A program made the position numbers and the translations under genes. Shown in pieces: positions 37,775 through 45,741 of a stretch of 57,476 nt of DNA. This stretch comes from Streptantibioticus rubrisoli (GTDB lineage: Bacteria; Actinomycetota; Actinomycetes; Streptomycetales; Streptomycetaceae): assembly GCF_024436055.1 (NCBI RefSeq), contig NZ_JANFNH010000048.1, forward strand, positions 1 to 57,476, written 5' to 3'. Numbering within the stretch: position 1 is the stretch's first letter; every line of letters begins with the position of its first letter. The notes below the pieces were generated by a model. The model searched no databases, was not told the origin of the DNA, and saw only the letters and a list, made by a program, of their open reading frames with translations.

Positions 37775-39448
37775 ATGAGTGTGGATACCAGAACACCCCG
37801 CTCATCCACGGGGGGACGGTCGCCCGGGTTCGAAGAGGACGTGCTCAACACGGTGCGGGTCCCGAGCGATCCGGCCCAGGTCATCGTCAACCACGCCAGT
37901 TTCCGGGTGAAACTCGGCGCGAACGCGCCCGCGCCGAAGTACGACCCCGCCGACGACACCACCCCGATCCCGGTCATCCCGACGTCCGTACGCTCCGCCG
38001 CCGAGGCCCGTATGCCGCGCAGGCGCCGTGCCGCGCCGGTGGTGTGGTCCGGGCACACCGACGGCGACCCGGCGGCCACCCAGCTCCTCCAGGCGGTACG
38101 CGGCGCGGGCGGCACCCAGTTGCTGCCCCGGGTCGGCGAGCGGCTGCGCGACGAGGACCTGGACGACGGGATGCCGCCGGTGCGGCCCGCGGTCGTGGCG
38201 CCCCGGGCACCGGTCGTGGGCGGCCCCGCGCCGGGCCAGGCCGCGGGCGTACGACCGCCGCGCGACCACGACGAGTACGACACCCCGCCGCACGGCGCCT
38301 CCTACGAGGAGGCGTACGACGACGAGCAGGACGAGTACGCGGACCGGTCCGACCGCCGGGGCCGCAGGCGCGCGGAACCGGTTCGGCACGCCTGGTACCC
38401 AGGGCGCCGGATGAACCTCGGCGTGGTCCTGCTGCCGCTGCGGATCTTCCTCGGCTTCATCTCCATCTACGCCGGACTGGGCAAGCTCTGCGACCCGGTC
38501 TACTTCGACGGCGGCGCGCGCGGCTCGATGGTCCACTGGCTGCACTCGCTGCAACCGTGGTCGGTCGCCGAGCCACTGCGCGCCGCGGCGCTCGCCCACC
38601 CGGTGGGCTCCGGGCTGACGGTGGCCTTCCTCCAGGTGACCGTCGGGGTGCTGACGATCATGGGGCTGTGGCAGCGGATGGCGGCGGGCTTCGGCGCGCT
38701 GCTGGCGGTGGCGCTGCTGGTGACCGTGAGCTGGCGGACCGTTCCGGTCTACGACGCGCCGGACATCATCTACCTGGCCGCGTGGAGCCCGCTGATCATA
38801 GCGGGCGCCCCCGTCTACTCGGTGGACGCCAAGCTCGCGGGTGAGGCCTGGCGGCGGCTCGGCCCGCGCGCCCCGCTGTGGGACCTGCGGCGGTACGTGC
38901 TGCGGCGCGGCATCGTACTGGCGACCTTCGCCGCTGGCGGCACGCTGGTGCTGGGAGCGGTGCTGGGCAGCGCGGTGCGCGCCTCGCACACCCACCTGGT
39001 CCCCCCGTCGGTTCCCAGCGACCTGCCGACCAACGACCTGCCCGGCTCCCCGCTGCCGCAGGCGCCGTACACCGGCGTTCCGACGCCGCGCCACTCGTTG
39101 CCGCCCGGAGCGGTGCGCTCCAAGTCGCCCACGACGGGCGCCAGTTCGTCCGCGGCCACCGCGGGCACCCCCGGAGCGTCCGCGACATCGGGCGCCACGG
39201 CCGGTACGTCGCTGCCGGGCGGTACGACGGGACGGCACCGTATGCCCACCCAGGACCAGACGGTGCAGGCCCCGCACGACTCGGCTCCGGCGCCGCGCTC
39301 CGAGCCCGCCAACCCGCCCCCGTCCAGCGGCGGTTCGTCCTCCGGCGGCTCACTGGGCGGTCTGCTGGGCAGCAAGCCGCCGACCGGCTGGCTGCTGGGC
39401 ATGCCGGGCGAGCACCGCCGGGCGCCGTCGAACAACGGCATCGCCTGA
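37775..39448 (+). CDS. DoxX-family membrane protein with long disordered tails
   Basis: A 557-residue protein. Residues 1-210 are hydrophilic with acidic and Arg-rich low-complexity stretches; 215-390 hold four or five membrane helices of a DoxX domain (LLPLRIFLGFISIYAGLGKL is the first); a further helix is at about 385-405, and 410-557 is a Ser/Pro/Gly/Thr-rich tail, probably outside. DoxX proteins in actinobacteria are linked to redox and thiol stress. The terminal extensions are unusual in size. Stop followed by a perfect terminator at 39478-39513. Confidence 0.8.
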   Translation: MSVDTRTPRSSTGGRSPGFEEDVLNTVRVPSDPAQVIVNHASFRVKLGANAPAPKYDPADDTTPIPVIPTSVRSAAEARMPRRRRAAPVVWSGHTDGDPAATQLLQAVRGAGGTQLLPRVGERLRDEDLDDGMPPVRPAVVAPRAPVVGGPAPGQAAGVRPPRDHDEYDTPPHGASYEEAYDDEQDEYADRSDRRGRRRAEPVRHAWYPGRRMNLGVVLLPLRIFLGFISIYAGLGKLCDPVYFDGGARGSMVHWLHSLQPWSVAEPLRAAALAHPVGSGLTVAFLQVTVGVLTIMGLWQRMAAGFGALLAVALLVTVSWRTVPVYDAPDIIYLAAWSPLIIAGAPVYSVDAKLAGEAWRRLGPRAPLWDLRRYVLRRGIVLATFAAGGTLVLGAVLGSAVRASHTHLVPPSVPSDLPTNDLPGSPLPQAPYTGVPTPRHSLPPGAVRSKSPTTGASSSAATAGTPGASATSGATAGTSLPGGTTGRHRMPTQDQTVQAPHDSAPAPRSEPANPPPSSGGSSSGGSLGGLLGSKPPTGWLLGMPGEHRRAPSNNGIA

Positions 39449-39477
39449 GAACGGCACCGCCTGAACGCGAACACGTG

Positions 39478-39513
39478 GGCCGCGCACCCGGGTTGGGTGC
39501 GCGGCCTCGTTTT
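39478..39513. terminator. rho-independent terminator after the DoxX gene
   Basis: GGCCGCGCACCC (39478-39489), loop GGGTT, GGGTGCGCGGCC (39495-39506), then TCGTTTTT: a 12-bp perfect stem with a T run. Confidence 0.92.
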
Positions 39514-39541
39514 TGCTGGTTGAAACCTGGTTTGAATCGCT

Positions 39542-39577
39542 GTTGAAGACGTTGGAGACGTTGAAGACGTTGGAGAC
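39542..39577. repeat. two tandem 18-bp GTTGAAGACGTTGGAGAC units
   Basis: The 18-bp unit is repeated exactly twice (39542-39559, 39560-39577), and each unit is itself two related 9-mers. It lies between the DoxX terminator and the end of the convergent nucleotidyltransferase gene. Confidence 0.8.
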
Positions 39578-39585
39578 TTAATGCG

Positions 39586-40329
39586 TCAGGTGGCCGTCTC
39601 GCCCGCCTGATCAAGCTCCTTCGCCGCCTCGGTGAGGTCCTTGACGGTGTCGATGGCCCGCCAGTAGGCGCCCTGCGGCAGCGGGAACCCGGCCAGCCGC
39701 CGGTCACGGGCGAGTTGCGGGAAGGTGGTCCGCTCGTGGTCGCCACGCTCCGGCAGCAGTTCCGCGAACTCGGGGGCGAACACGTACAGCCCCGCGTTGA
39801 TCAGATACGGGGACGGCGGAGCCTCGATGAAGTCCAGGACATGTCCGAACTCGTCGGTCTCGACGGCGCCCCAGGGGATGTTCGGCCGGGCCAGCGCGAG
39901 CGTCGCGGTGGCCGCCCGCTCGGTGTGGAAGTCGGCCATCGCGCGCAGTGAGAAGCGCGTCCAGATGTCGCCGTTGGTGGCGTACCACGGCTCGTCGGGG
40001 CGCGGCAGGGCGGCGGCCGCGTACTTCAGCCCACCGCCGCGGCCCAGCGGTTCCCGCTCCACGACCGTGGTCACCTTCAGCGGCAGGTCGGCCGAGTCCA
40101 GCCACTTCTGCAGCACTTCGGCGAGGTGCCCGCAGGAGACGACCACGTCGGTGACGCCCTCGGCGGCGAGCCAGTCGAGCTGATGGCCGATGATCGGGGT
40201 CCCGGTCCCGGGAATCTCGACCATCGGCTTGGGCCGGTCGTCGGTGTACGGCCGCAGTCGCGAGCCCTGGCCCCCGGCCAGGATGACCGCCTGGGTGACC
40301 GGGGCGTTGGAGATGGCACCTGTCGTCAT
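39586..40329 (-). CDS. sugar-phosphate nucleotidyltransferase (NTP_transferase)
   Basis: A 247-residue GT-A-fold nucleotidyltransferase. The nucleotide-binding loop AVILAGGQGSRLRPYTDDRPKP and metal-binding TNGDIW are intact (listed here within 20-residue limits as AVILAGGQGSRLRPYT), and INAGLYVFAPEF and the C-terminal YWRAIDTVKDL complete the family pattern. It makes an NDP-sugar from sugar-1-phosphate; the sugar is unknown. I use ATG 40329, since TATCGT lies exactly 7 nt upstream, over the in-frame ATG at 40338. Convergent with DoxX gene. Confidence 0.88.
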   Translation of the reverse strand: MTTGAISNAPVTQAVILAGGQGSRLRPYTDDRPKPMVEIPGTGTPIIGHQLDWLAAEGVTDVVVSCGHLAEVLQKWLDSADLPLKVTTVVEREPLGRGGGLKYAAAALPRPDEPWYATNGDIWTRFSLRAMADFHTERAATATLALARPNIPWGAVETDEFGHVLDFIEAPPSPYLINAGLYVFAPEFAELLPERGDHERTTFPQLARDRRLAGFPLPQGAYWRAIDTVKDLTEAAKELDQAGETAT

Positions 40330-40419
40330 GCTGCGCACGATACGGGTTCGGCATAACGCTGGGCAGGCTTGGCGTTAACGCCGGTTGACGACGAGCCTGC
40401 CTGGCGACCCCGGAGTCGG

Positions 40420-40854
40420 TCAGCGGAACGAGGCGACACCGGAGGCGAAGGAGGTGTCGCACACCGGCCGGGACCACGCCTGGGCCCGCCGGTTGGCCGT
40501 CGAACCGCCGTACAGCCGGGCGTACTTGGCGACTGCGGCCTGCCCGAGGGCACGGGCGATCCCGGCGCAGTAGCGGGCGAGCGACGGCTGCCGGGCCATC
40601 TCCGTCTGGAGGTCGGTCAGCGCGACGCCGGGGTTCCGCTCCTGCAGCTCGGCGAGCAGGCGGCGGCGCAGCACGTTCTGCGGGGCCGTACTGGACTCCG
40701 TGGTGCCGCGGTGGGAGGAGGCCGTGAGCACCTGCGCCTCGGAGGGCGAGGCGGCCCAGGGCACGCGGGTGACAGCGAGGGTCCCGGACAGTACGAGGAC
40801 GACCGGGAGCACGAGAGCGAGAGTCTTGCCGATACGGCGAGCTGCCTGGTTCAC
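40420..40854 (-). CDS. membrane-anchored or exported protein, unknown function
   Basis: A 144-residue protein with an N-terminal signal/anchor (residues 10-32, LALVLPVVLVLSGTLAV) and a helical C-terminal domain with two Cys (YCAGIARALG and PVCDTSF) that may form a disulfide outside the membrane. TACCAT lies 7 nt before the GTG at 40854, again a leaderless layout. I do not recognise the family. In the reference gene order that I remember, this gene directly precedes msiK, which is a remnant here. Confidence 0.7.
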   Translation of the reverse strand: MNQAARRIGKTLALVLPVVLVLSGTLAVTRVPWAASPSEAQVLTASSHRGTTESSTAPQNVLRRRLLAELQERNPGVALTDLQTEMARQPSLARYCAGIARALGQAAVAKYARLYGGSTANRRAQAWSRPVCDTSFASGVASFR

Positions 40855-41062
40855 GACGGTGATGGTAGCGAGGGGTGATGATTTGGCGACATTTAGTCAC
40901 CCCTACGAGTGACGCAAGTCCCCGGATCGGGGGTTGTTCACCGGCATGTGCTATCCCGAAGGAACCCGCCGTGCATGGCTATTTGTCGACAGTACCGATC
41001 ACCGCCCCGGTGATCGCCGACCTGAGCCCGCACGGCCGATCGGCCGTACGGGCCCGCCGCTG

Positions 41063-41435
41063 TCAGTCACTGAGCCGTTCGCCGGTGGAGGTGGAGAGCC
41101 GTTCGCCGGTGGAGGTGGAGAAGACGTGTGTCTCGCCCGCGCGGGGTACGACGTGGAGCACTTGCCTTTCATGGGGACTTGGCGGCCGCCAACGCGGACG
41201 AGGATGCCGGTTGCCGTTCCGCCGATCTCGGCGGTGCCGTAGACGTATCCGTCGGCGCCGAGTTCCTCGACCACGTTGCCGGTGACGGCGGCGCCCGTGG
41301 GTTCGTCCTGGACCAGGGAGGCCGCCTCCCCGTTGGCGATGCCGAAGCGTTCGAGTCGCACCCCGACGGTGACGGTGCGGCCGCCGCCTTCGACGGCGGG
41401 GGTGAGGGCCTCGCGGCTGACCGGGGGCCTAGTCC
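41063..41435 (-). pseudogene. msiK: C-terminal remnant of the ABC-importer ATPase MsiK
   Basis: Only the C-terminal TOBE-like end is left: TVTVGVRLERFGIANGEAA and VVEELGADGYVYG in one frame, then VLHVVPRAGETHVFSTSTG in another, so a frameshift lies near 41160. A 24-bp in-frame tandem duplication then repeats STSTGERL before the stop at 41063. The ATP-binding domain (Walker A, signature, Walker B; about 280 residues) is absent upstream. MsiK energises many sugar importers in Streptomyces (maltose, cellobiose, chitobiose), and I recall it at this spot. A full copy elsewhere is possible. Confidence 0.85.
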
Positions 41436-41580
41436 ACGCACAGCGAACCTCCCGTGACGCTACCCCTCGCTCACCCACTCATCAGCGCCGCAACCCACGT
41501 TTTCCCGCCCGATCTGTGTGGCCCCCCGCCCACCCCTTGGTACCCTTCTCATGGCCCCAGCCACCCAACGCCAGGGCCAA

Positions 41581-41654
41581 GCCTCCTTAGCTCAGCTGGC
41601 CAGAGCACCGCTCTTGTAAAGCGGGGGTCGTCGGTTCGAACCCGACAGGGGGCT
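41581..41654 (+). tRNA. tRNA-Thr (anticodon TGT)
   Basis: A complete 74-nt cloverleaf. Acceptor GCCTCCT pairs with AGGGGGC, discriminator T; anticodon stem CCGCT/AGCGG with loop CTTGTAA, anticodon TGT; T arm GTCGG-TTCGAAC-CCGAC. CCA is not encoded. A strong hairpin follows at 41674-41700. It forms the left boundary of the accessory region. Confidence 0.96.
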
Positions 41655-41673
41655 CGCACAGGATCGACACTTC

Positions 41674-41700
41674 GGCCCGTGACCTTGCTGGTCACGGGCC
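41674..41700. terminator. hairpin downstream of tRNA-Thr
   Basis: GGCCCGTGACC (41674-41684), loop TTGCT, GGTCACGGGCC (41690-41700): 11-bp perfect stem. It also lies inside the reading frame of the recombinase C-terminus on the other strand. Confidence 0.8.
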
Positions 41701-43588
41701 TGTGTGTCTGTTGGTGGATTCCTGCGGCGGCCGCTGTGATTGCTGGCAGCTGGTCGGCGGGCAGCCTGATGCTGATCGTCGCATGGTCGCTGTCCGTGTG
41801 GAGGCGGACGGTCAGCTGGGTGATCTCGTAGAGGCGGCGCTGGAGTGGCTCGGGCGCGTCGGTGAGGTTGAGCACGAGGTAGGGGAGCGCGTCGAGCAGC
41901 TCTGCGGCGTCGGCGGTGGGGCGGGCGGGCTCTGCGGCGTCGGCCTCGTCGAGATCCGCGATCTTCGCCAGAGCGGTTTTCCGCTGCTCCTCCAGCTCGT
42001 TGTAGGTCCGGCGCAGCCCTTGGGCGAACGGGTCGCCCGGCTCGCAGTCCTGGGCCTGGCGCAGGACGTTGGCCTGGCGCCGGTCGAGATCCGTGAGACT
42101 GCGCTGGAGGCGCTCTCGTTCAGCCTCGCGTTCGCGGGTCGCTCGATCGTCCGCTGAGGCGATCTCGGCCGTGAGGAGTTCTCTGCGGTGCGGTCCGAAG
42201 ACCCGGTCGCCGTAGAAGGCGCTGACGGCGTCCAGGAGGGCGGCTTCCCCGATGTAGAGGGTCTTGGGATGCCCGGGGTACGTCTCTGGGCGCCCACGGT
42301 TGTTGCCGCGCGGCCAGCAGACGTAGTACGTGGCGTGATGGCGCTGCTGTCCGTACAACCGGCGTCCGCAGGGGCAGTGCACCATGCCGCGCAGTAGGTA
42401 GGTGCGGCGGGTGGCGGGGTGGGTGTTGGGCTCGTTGCCGTCCCGGGAGCCTCGCTTGGCCTGTCGGCGGGCGTTGAGCTCGTCGAACATCCACTGGGGG
42501 ATCAGCGGCTCGTGCACGAGTTCGGGGGACCAGACCCACAGGGCGGGGTCGTTGTACGCACCGCGGCGTGATCGGGAGGCACGGCGGTTGAAGACCTGGT
42601 AACCGGTGTACTTCGGGTTGCGCAGTATCTCGCACACGGCCGACTTGCCCCACGCCCCGCGGGCTCGCCTTTCGCCAGGCGGCACGGGCGGCGGGTACCG
42701 GTCAGGGTCGGCGTTGAGGCGATCGGCGATCGTGGAGTAGCCGAGGTTCTCGTGGTACCGCCACTGCGCGATCTGCGTCACCGTCTGCGCGTGAAGGCCG
42801 TCGGGCTCCAGGCGAGTCTTGGTGGCGCCGCGTTCGGCCTTCATCGGGTTGGGATGGCGGTAGCGCTTTGAGGTGTAGCCGTACGGGGGCTTGCCGATGT
42901 TCCAACCCTCGCGCACGTGGGTGCACAGGCCGCCCCGAGACAGCTCCAAGGCGTTGAATACCTCGTACTCGGCCACCGATTGGTTGATCCTGCGTTGGAG
43001 GATTTGTTGGGCGCGCCCGCCGTCGAGCTTGATCGGCTCGTTCTGCGAACAGCGGCACACCGGCTCGTTCCAGCTCGCGTTCCACCGAGAGGTTCTCGAA
43101 CATCCGCCGTGCCACGCGGGAGGTGCTCTCGCAAATGACGACGTCGAAGCGGCGGTTGGAGTGTGCGGCCTCGGCCAGCAGGTCGGTGATGCCGCCGTCG
43201 CGGGCGATGGGGATGTCGAACCGCTCGTAGCCGACCTTGCGGCCGCGGGCGTCCAGTTCCATGCGCCCGGACTCGACGTCGTAGAAGTGACAGACGATCG
43301 CCCAGGCTTGGGGGAGCGCGGACTTGCTGCGCTCCAACTGGCGCATCAGCGACTGACGCGGATCCTGCTGGTCCTCGGTCGAGGTGCGCCCGACCCAGGC
43401 GACGCGTACCTCACCGCGCAGCAGGGCCGTGGGCATGCCGAACGGCGACACCGCCAGGTCGGACAAGCCCGATGGGCCTGTGAGTGCAGCCCCGGTTGGC
43501 GTCGTTGGCGCAAGTCGCCCAGCCAAGGTGGGAGCGGGCGGATCCTGCGCCTTTTCGTTTCCGTTGCTCGACGGGTTGTTGGGAGGTG

Positions 43589-43921
43589 TCATGCAGCCTC
43601 GCTGTCGTCGCGACGGTCAGCAGATTCCTCGGCGGTATTCCGGGCTGCTACGACGGCCCAGGCGAGCAGGTCGCGTATCGCGGTCGCCAGTTCGCCCTGT
43701 AGGCGCTGGCCTTCGGCACCGCCGATATACATCACGTGACCGGAGTAGGTCCGGTCACGACCGTGCGTGCTCTTCTGATGGTATCGCCAAAGGGCCTGGT
43801 CAGGGGCGGTGTTCGCAGGGTCCACCGTCTCGTCTTCGGCTTTGTCCTGCGGCGGGGGAGCGGCGTTCTCGTCCTCGTCGCAGCGAGGTTGGTGCTGGGC
43901 GTGGTGGGCGGCAGGGTGCAT
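43589..43921 (-). CDS. small protein coupled to the recombinase, unknown function
   Basis: A 110-residue protein, His/Asp/Glu/Pro-rich in the first half and helical in the second (ELATAIRDLLAWAVVAARNTAEE). Its TGA overlaps the ATG of the recombinase gene (ATGA), so the two are coupled. It might be a recombination directionality factor or accessory protein, but this is only inference from position. The start (ATG 43921) is uncertain; longer in-frame reading upstream exists. Confidence 0.5.
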   Translation of the reverse strand: MHPAAHHAQHQPRCDEDENAAPPPQDKAEDETVDPANTAPDQALWRYHQKSTHGRDRTYSGHVMYIGGAEGQRLQGELATAIRDLLAWAVVAARNTAEESADRRDDSEAA

Positions 43922-44721
43922 GGCGCGGCCTTCAACTCCGCGAGGTCCGGGCGTGAATCCTCGCGGATCGTTGGTCGACAACAGGGCACCCCAAAAGGCC
44001 GGTTTCAGAGCCGCTTTTGGACACGGTGCGACCAAGATCTTGTTCTTACTCGGGACGTTTCGCGGCGCGTGTAGCTCGGCCTTATAGAACAGCACTGCGC
44101 TCACGACCTGCTGCTTTAGGCGGCCTTCAGTAGCGGGCCTCGTGCACAGGCGGTGCGTATGCCGACCACGGTCTCGCTCGGGGCTGGGACGTACAGCCAG
44201 CGGTCGGCACCCAGATCGCTCACAGGGGCGGCACGCCGGGGATTGAGGTCGGTACCCAAACCGACTTGGTCGGTGACTGGACCTCACTTTCGAGACCGAG
44301 TCCTGACCGCTCGCGGACGGCAGTCAGCCGCACGACTGGTGAGGGTCGGTCGTTCCATGAGCCGTGACGAAAGTTCGGTTCACCGCGTCCAAAGTCGGCC
44401 CTGATAGCGGCCTTTGAGAGGGGGAGTGCTGAGCTGCCTTGGAGCTACCCAGCCCCGGAGGTGCACCCGGCGATCGCTTGCCGCCACCCTGGCTGTGCGC
44501 TTGCCTTGCGGCTATCGAGTTGCGGGGCACATGGGAAGGGCCAAGGCGGCCGTGACCAGCGACAAGGCCGCAGAAGGGGGCTACCTCTCTAGGGGGTAAC
44601 CCGGTAGGACCCCCGATCCGTAGCGAGAACGGTAGCCTTGTTGGCAACTACACTGCGTGGTCGAAATGTCGCTGGATGCAAGATCGGGATGCCAGGTACG
44701 TATTCGCTCCAGGCGACGTCC
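43922..44721. other. 800-bp region without a clear gene, with short dyads
   Basis: I see no convincing gene. It holds an inverted repeat CCAAAAG...CTTTTGG (43991-43997 and 44014-44020), a perfect ACCGAC-TTG-GTCGGT palindrome at 44260-44274 with two more GTCGGT copies nearby (44248, 44345), and the low-coding DNA before the phosphotransferase end. Confidence 0.4.
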
Positions 44722-45525
44722 TCAGAGCAATCGGTAGTCACGCCACCGATGAGCGGCCTTGACCATGCGGTTGGTCCACGGGTCGGGATCGGCACCGGCG
44801 ATCTCGTCCCAGATGCGGACGTTGGCCTCGGCGAAGGCGTTCACCCCTTCCTGCGGCGCGCTGCCCCACGAAGGGATCTGCGATGCAACAGTCTCAGCCT
44901 CTTCGGGACTGTGGCCGCCTGCGGCGATGAGCCAGATGACCCAGTATCCGGGATCAAGCCAGGAGGCACCGCGAGTTGCCCAGCCCCAGTCGACGAGATG
45001 GCCCCGGTCTGTGATGAGCACGTTGTGGTTGTTCAGATCGGTGTGGAGCAGGGCGTCGCCCGCGAAGAACTTCAGGATGGCGGGTTCGTCGACGTAGGCG
45101 GACAGACGCTGCTCGGCCCGTCGCAGCGGCACGTCCGGGCATGGAATCTCGCCGAGTTGACGCAGGGCTTGAGCGACCATGGCCAGGTCGGGGGAGTCGG
45201 GCCGATAGTCGGCGTGATGGCCATCGATGGCCTCGAATCCCAGCACGTTCCAGCCGCCGGTCTCGACCTGCCAGAGCAGGTGAGGGGCGAGAGGCACGAC
45301 GTACGGGTTGATGCTGGCTTCCCGTTGCTGGGTCCAGACCCATCGATGGTCGCTCGGCAACCCCTTGAGGAACACGCTGCGGGTCGCTGTATGGACTCGT
45401 GCCGAGAGTGCGCTGTTGAGCCCGGCGCTGATCGCTTCCACTTTGAGGATCGGCCCTGTCTGCGCTTCGACGGCCTCGCGGACGGCTTTCGGCAGGTCGT
45501 CGAAGAGAACGGGTGTGGTTGCCAT
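44722..45525 (-). CDS. APH-fold kinase (aminoglycoside phosphotransferase family)
   Basis: A 267-residue kinase-like protein. The catalytic Brenner motif is LLHTDLNNHNVLI (HxDxxxxN) and the metal Asp is in LVDWGWATRG. The N-terminal lobe has VFLKGLPSD with the ATP-binding Lys. It is last in the five-gene minus-strand operon with the radical SAM gene. In RiPP clusters, related kinase-fold proteins phosphorylate Ser/Thr during dehydration or modify the peptide; resistance or small-molecule phosphorylation is the alternative. ATG 45525 is preceded by GGGAG; an ATG at 45597 would add 24 residues without ribosome site. Confidence 0.85.
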   Translation of the reverse strand: MATTPVLFDDLPKAVREAVEAQTGPILKVEAISAGLNSALSARVHTATRSVFLKGLPSDHRWVWTQQREASINPYVVPLAPHLLWQVETGGWNVLGFEAIDGHHADYRPDSPDLAMVAQALRQLGEIPCPDVPLRRAEQRLSAYVDEPAILKFFAGDALLHTDLNNHNVLITDRGHLVDWGWATRGASWLDPGYWVIWLIAAGGHSPEEAETVASQIPSWGSAPQEGVNAFAEANVRIWDEIAGADPDPWTNRMVKAAHRWRDYRLL

Positions 45526-45554
45526 GATGGCAGGCTCCCAGATAGGGGACGGGC

Positions 45555-45595
45555 GACGGGGCCCTCCGACATGGCCGCTGCCGGAAGACCCCGTC
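45555..45595 (-). terminator. stem-loop between precursor and kinase genes
   Basis: GACGGGG at 45555-45561 pairs with CCCCGTC at 45589-45595, with further partial pairing inside, 9 bp after the precursor stop. RiPP operons often use such an attenuator to make excess precursor; that role is inference. Confidence 0.5.
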
Positions 45596-45603
45596 ATCGA
45601 GGG

Positions 45604-45738
45604 TCAGTTGTACGGGTTGTCGTCGCCGCAGCCGGGCATTGCCGACTCGCCGAATACCTCCAGGTCGTCGAGAAGGACGATCTCCTCGTCGGCTTCGGCA
45701 GGCCGGAGGGGCGCGATCTCGACCATGACTGCTGTCAT
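45604..45738 (-). CDS. putative RiPP precursor peptide, 44 residues
   Basis: A short gene directly after the radical SAM gene (3 bp gap), with AAGGAG 8 nt before ATG 45738. The product has 11 acidic residues and one Arg. Residues 1-33 look like a leader (IVLLDDLEVFGES at 20-32), and the tail MPGCGDDNPYN (34-44) holds the only Cys (C37), the only Tyr (Y43) and two Asn, a plausible core. The size, acidity, tight coupling and position between a SPASM enzyme and a kinase all fit a RiPP precursor. No match to a named RiPP class came to mind. Confidence 0.75.
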   Translation of the reverse strand: MTAVMVEIAPLRPAEADEEIVLLDDLEVFGESAMPGCGDDNPYN

Positions 45739-45741
45739 CGG

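Larger units (their letters stand above)
41549..43592 (-). pseudogene. large serine recombinase, frameshifted
   Basis: The N-terminal resolvase domain is read from ATG 43592 (VAWVGRTSTEDQQDPRQS, catalytic Ser in GRTST), with CESTSRVARRMFENL, up to VPLFA at about 43045. The rest, the recombinase and zinc-ribbon domains (NIGKPPYGYTSKRYRHPNP, YLLRGMVHCPCGRRLYG) and a long coiled coil, is in another frame starting NEPIKLDGGRA. The shift at 43040-43050 fits a 2-bp loss. The second frame continues past the natural end, through the antisense of tRNA-Thr (APCRVRTDD), to 41549. It probably integrated the surrounding element; now likely inactive unless the shift is a sequencing error. Confidence 0.85.

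Noticed and set aside
41082-41129. Tandem 24-bp repeat as a CRISPR or VNTR locus
   Set aside because: Only two units, without spacers, and they encode a duplicated STSTGERL in the msiK remnant.
41597-41700. C-terminal part of the recombinase frame as genuine protein
   Set aside because: The sequence APCRVRTDDP is the typical antisense translation of a tRNA gene and not a protein domain.
43040-43050. Programmed frameshift in the recombinase
   Set aside because: No slippery heptamer or downstream pseudoknot is seen; a 2-bp deletion is simpler.
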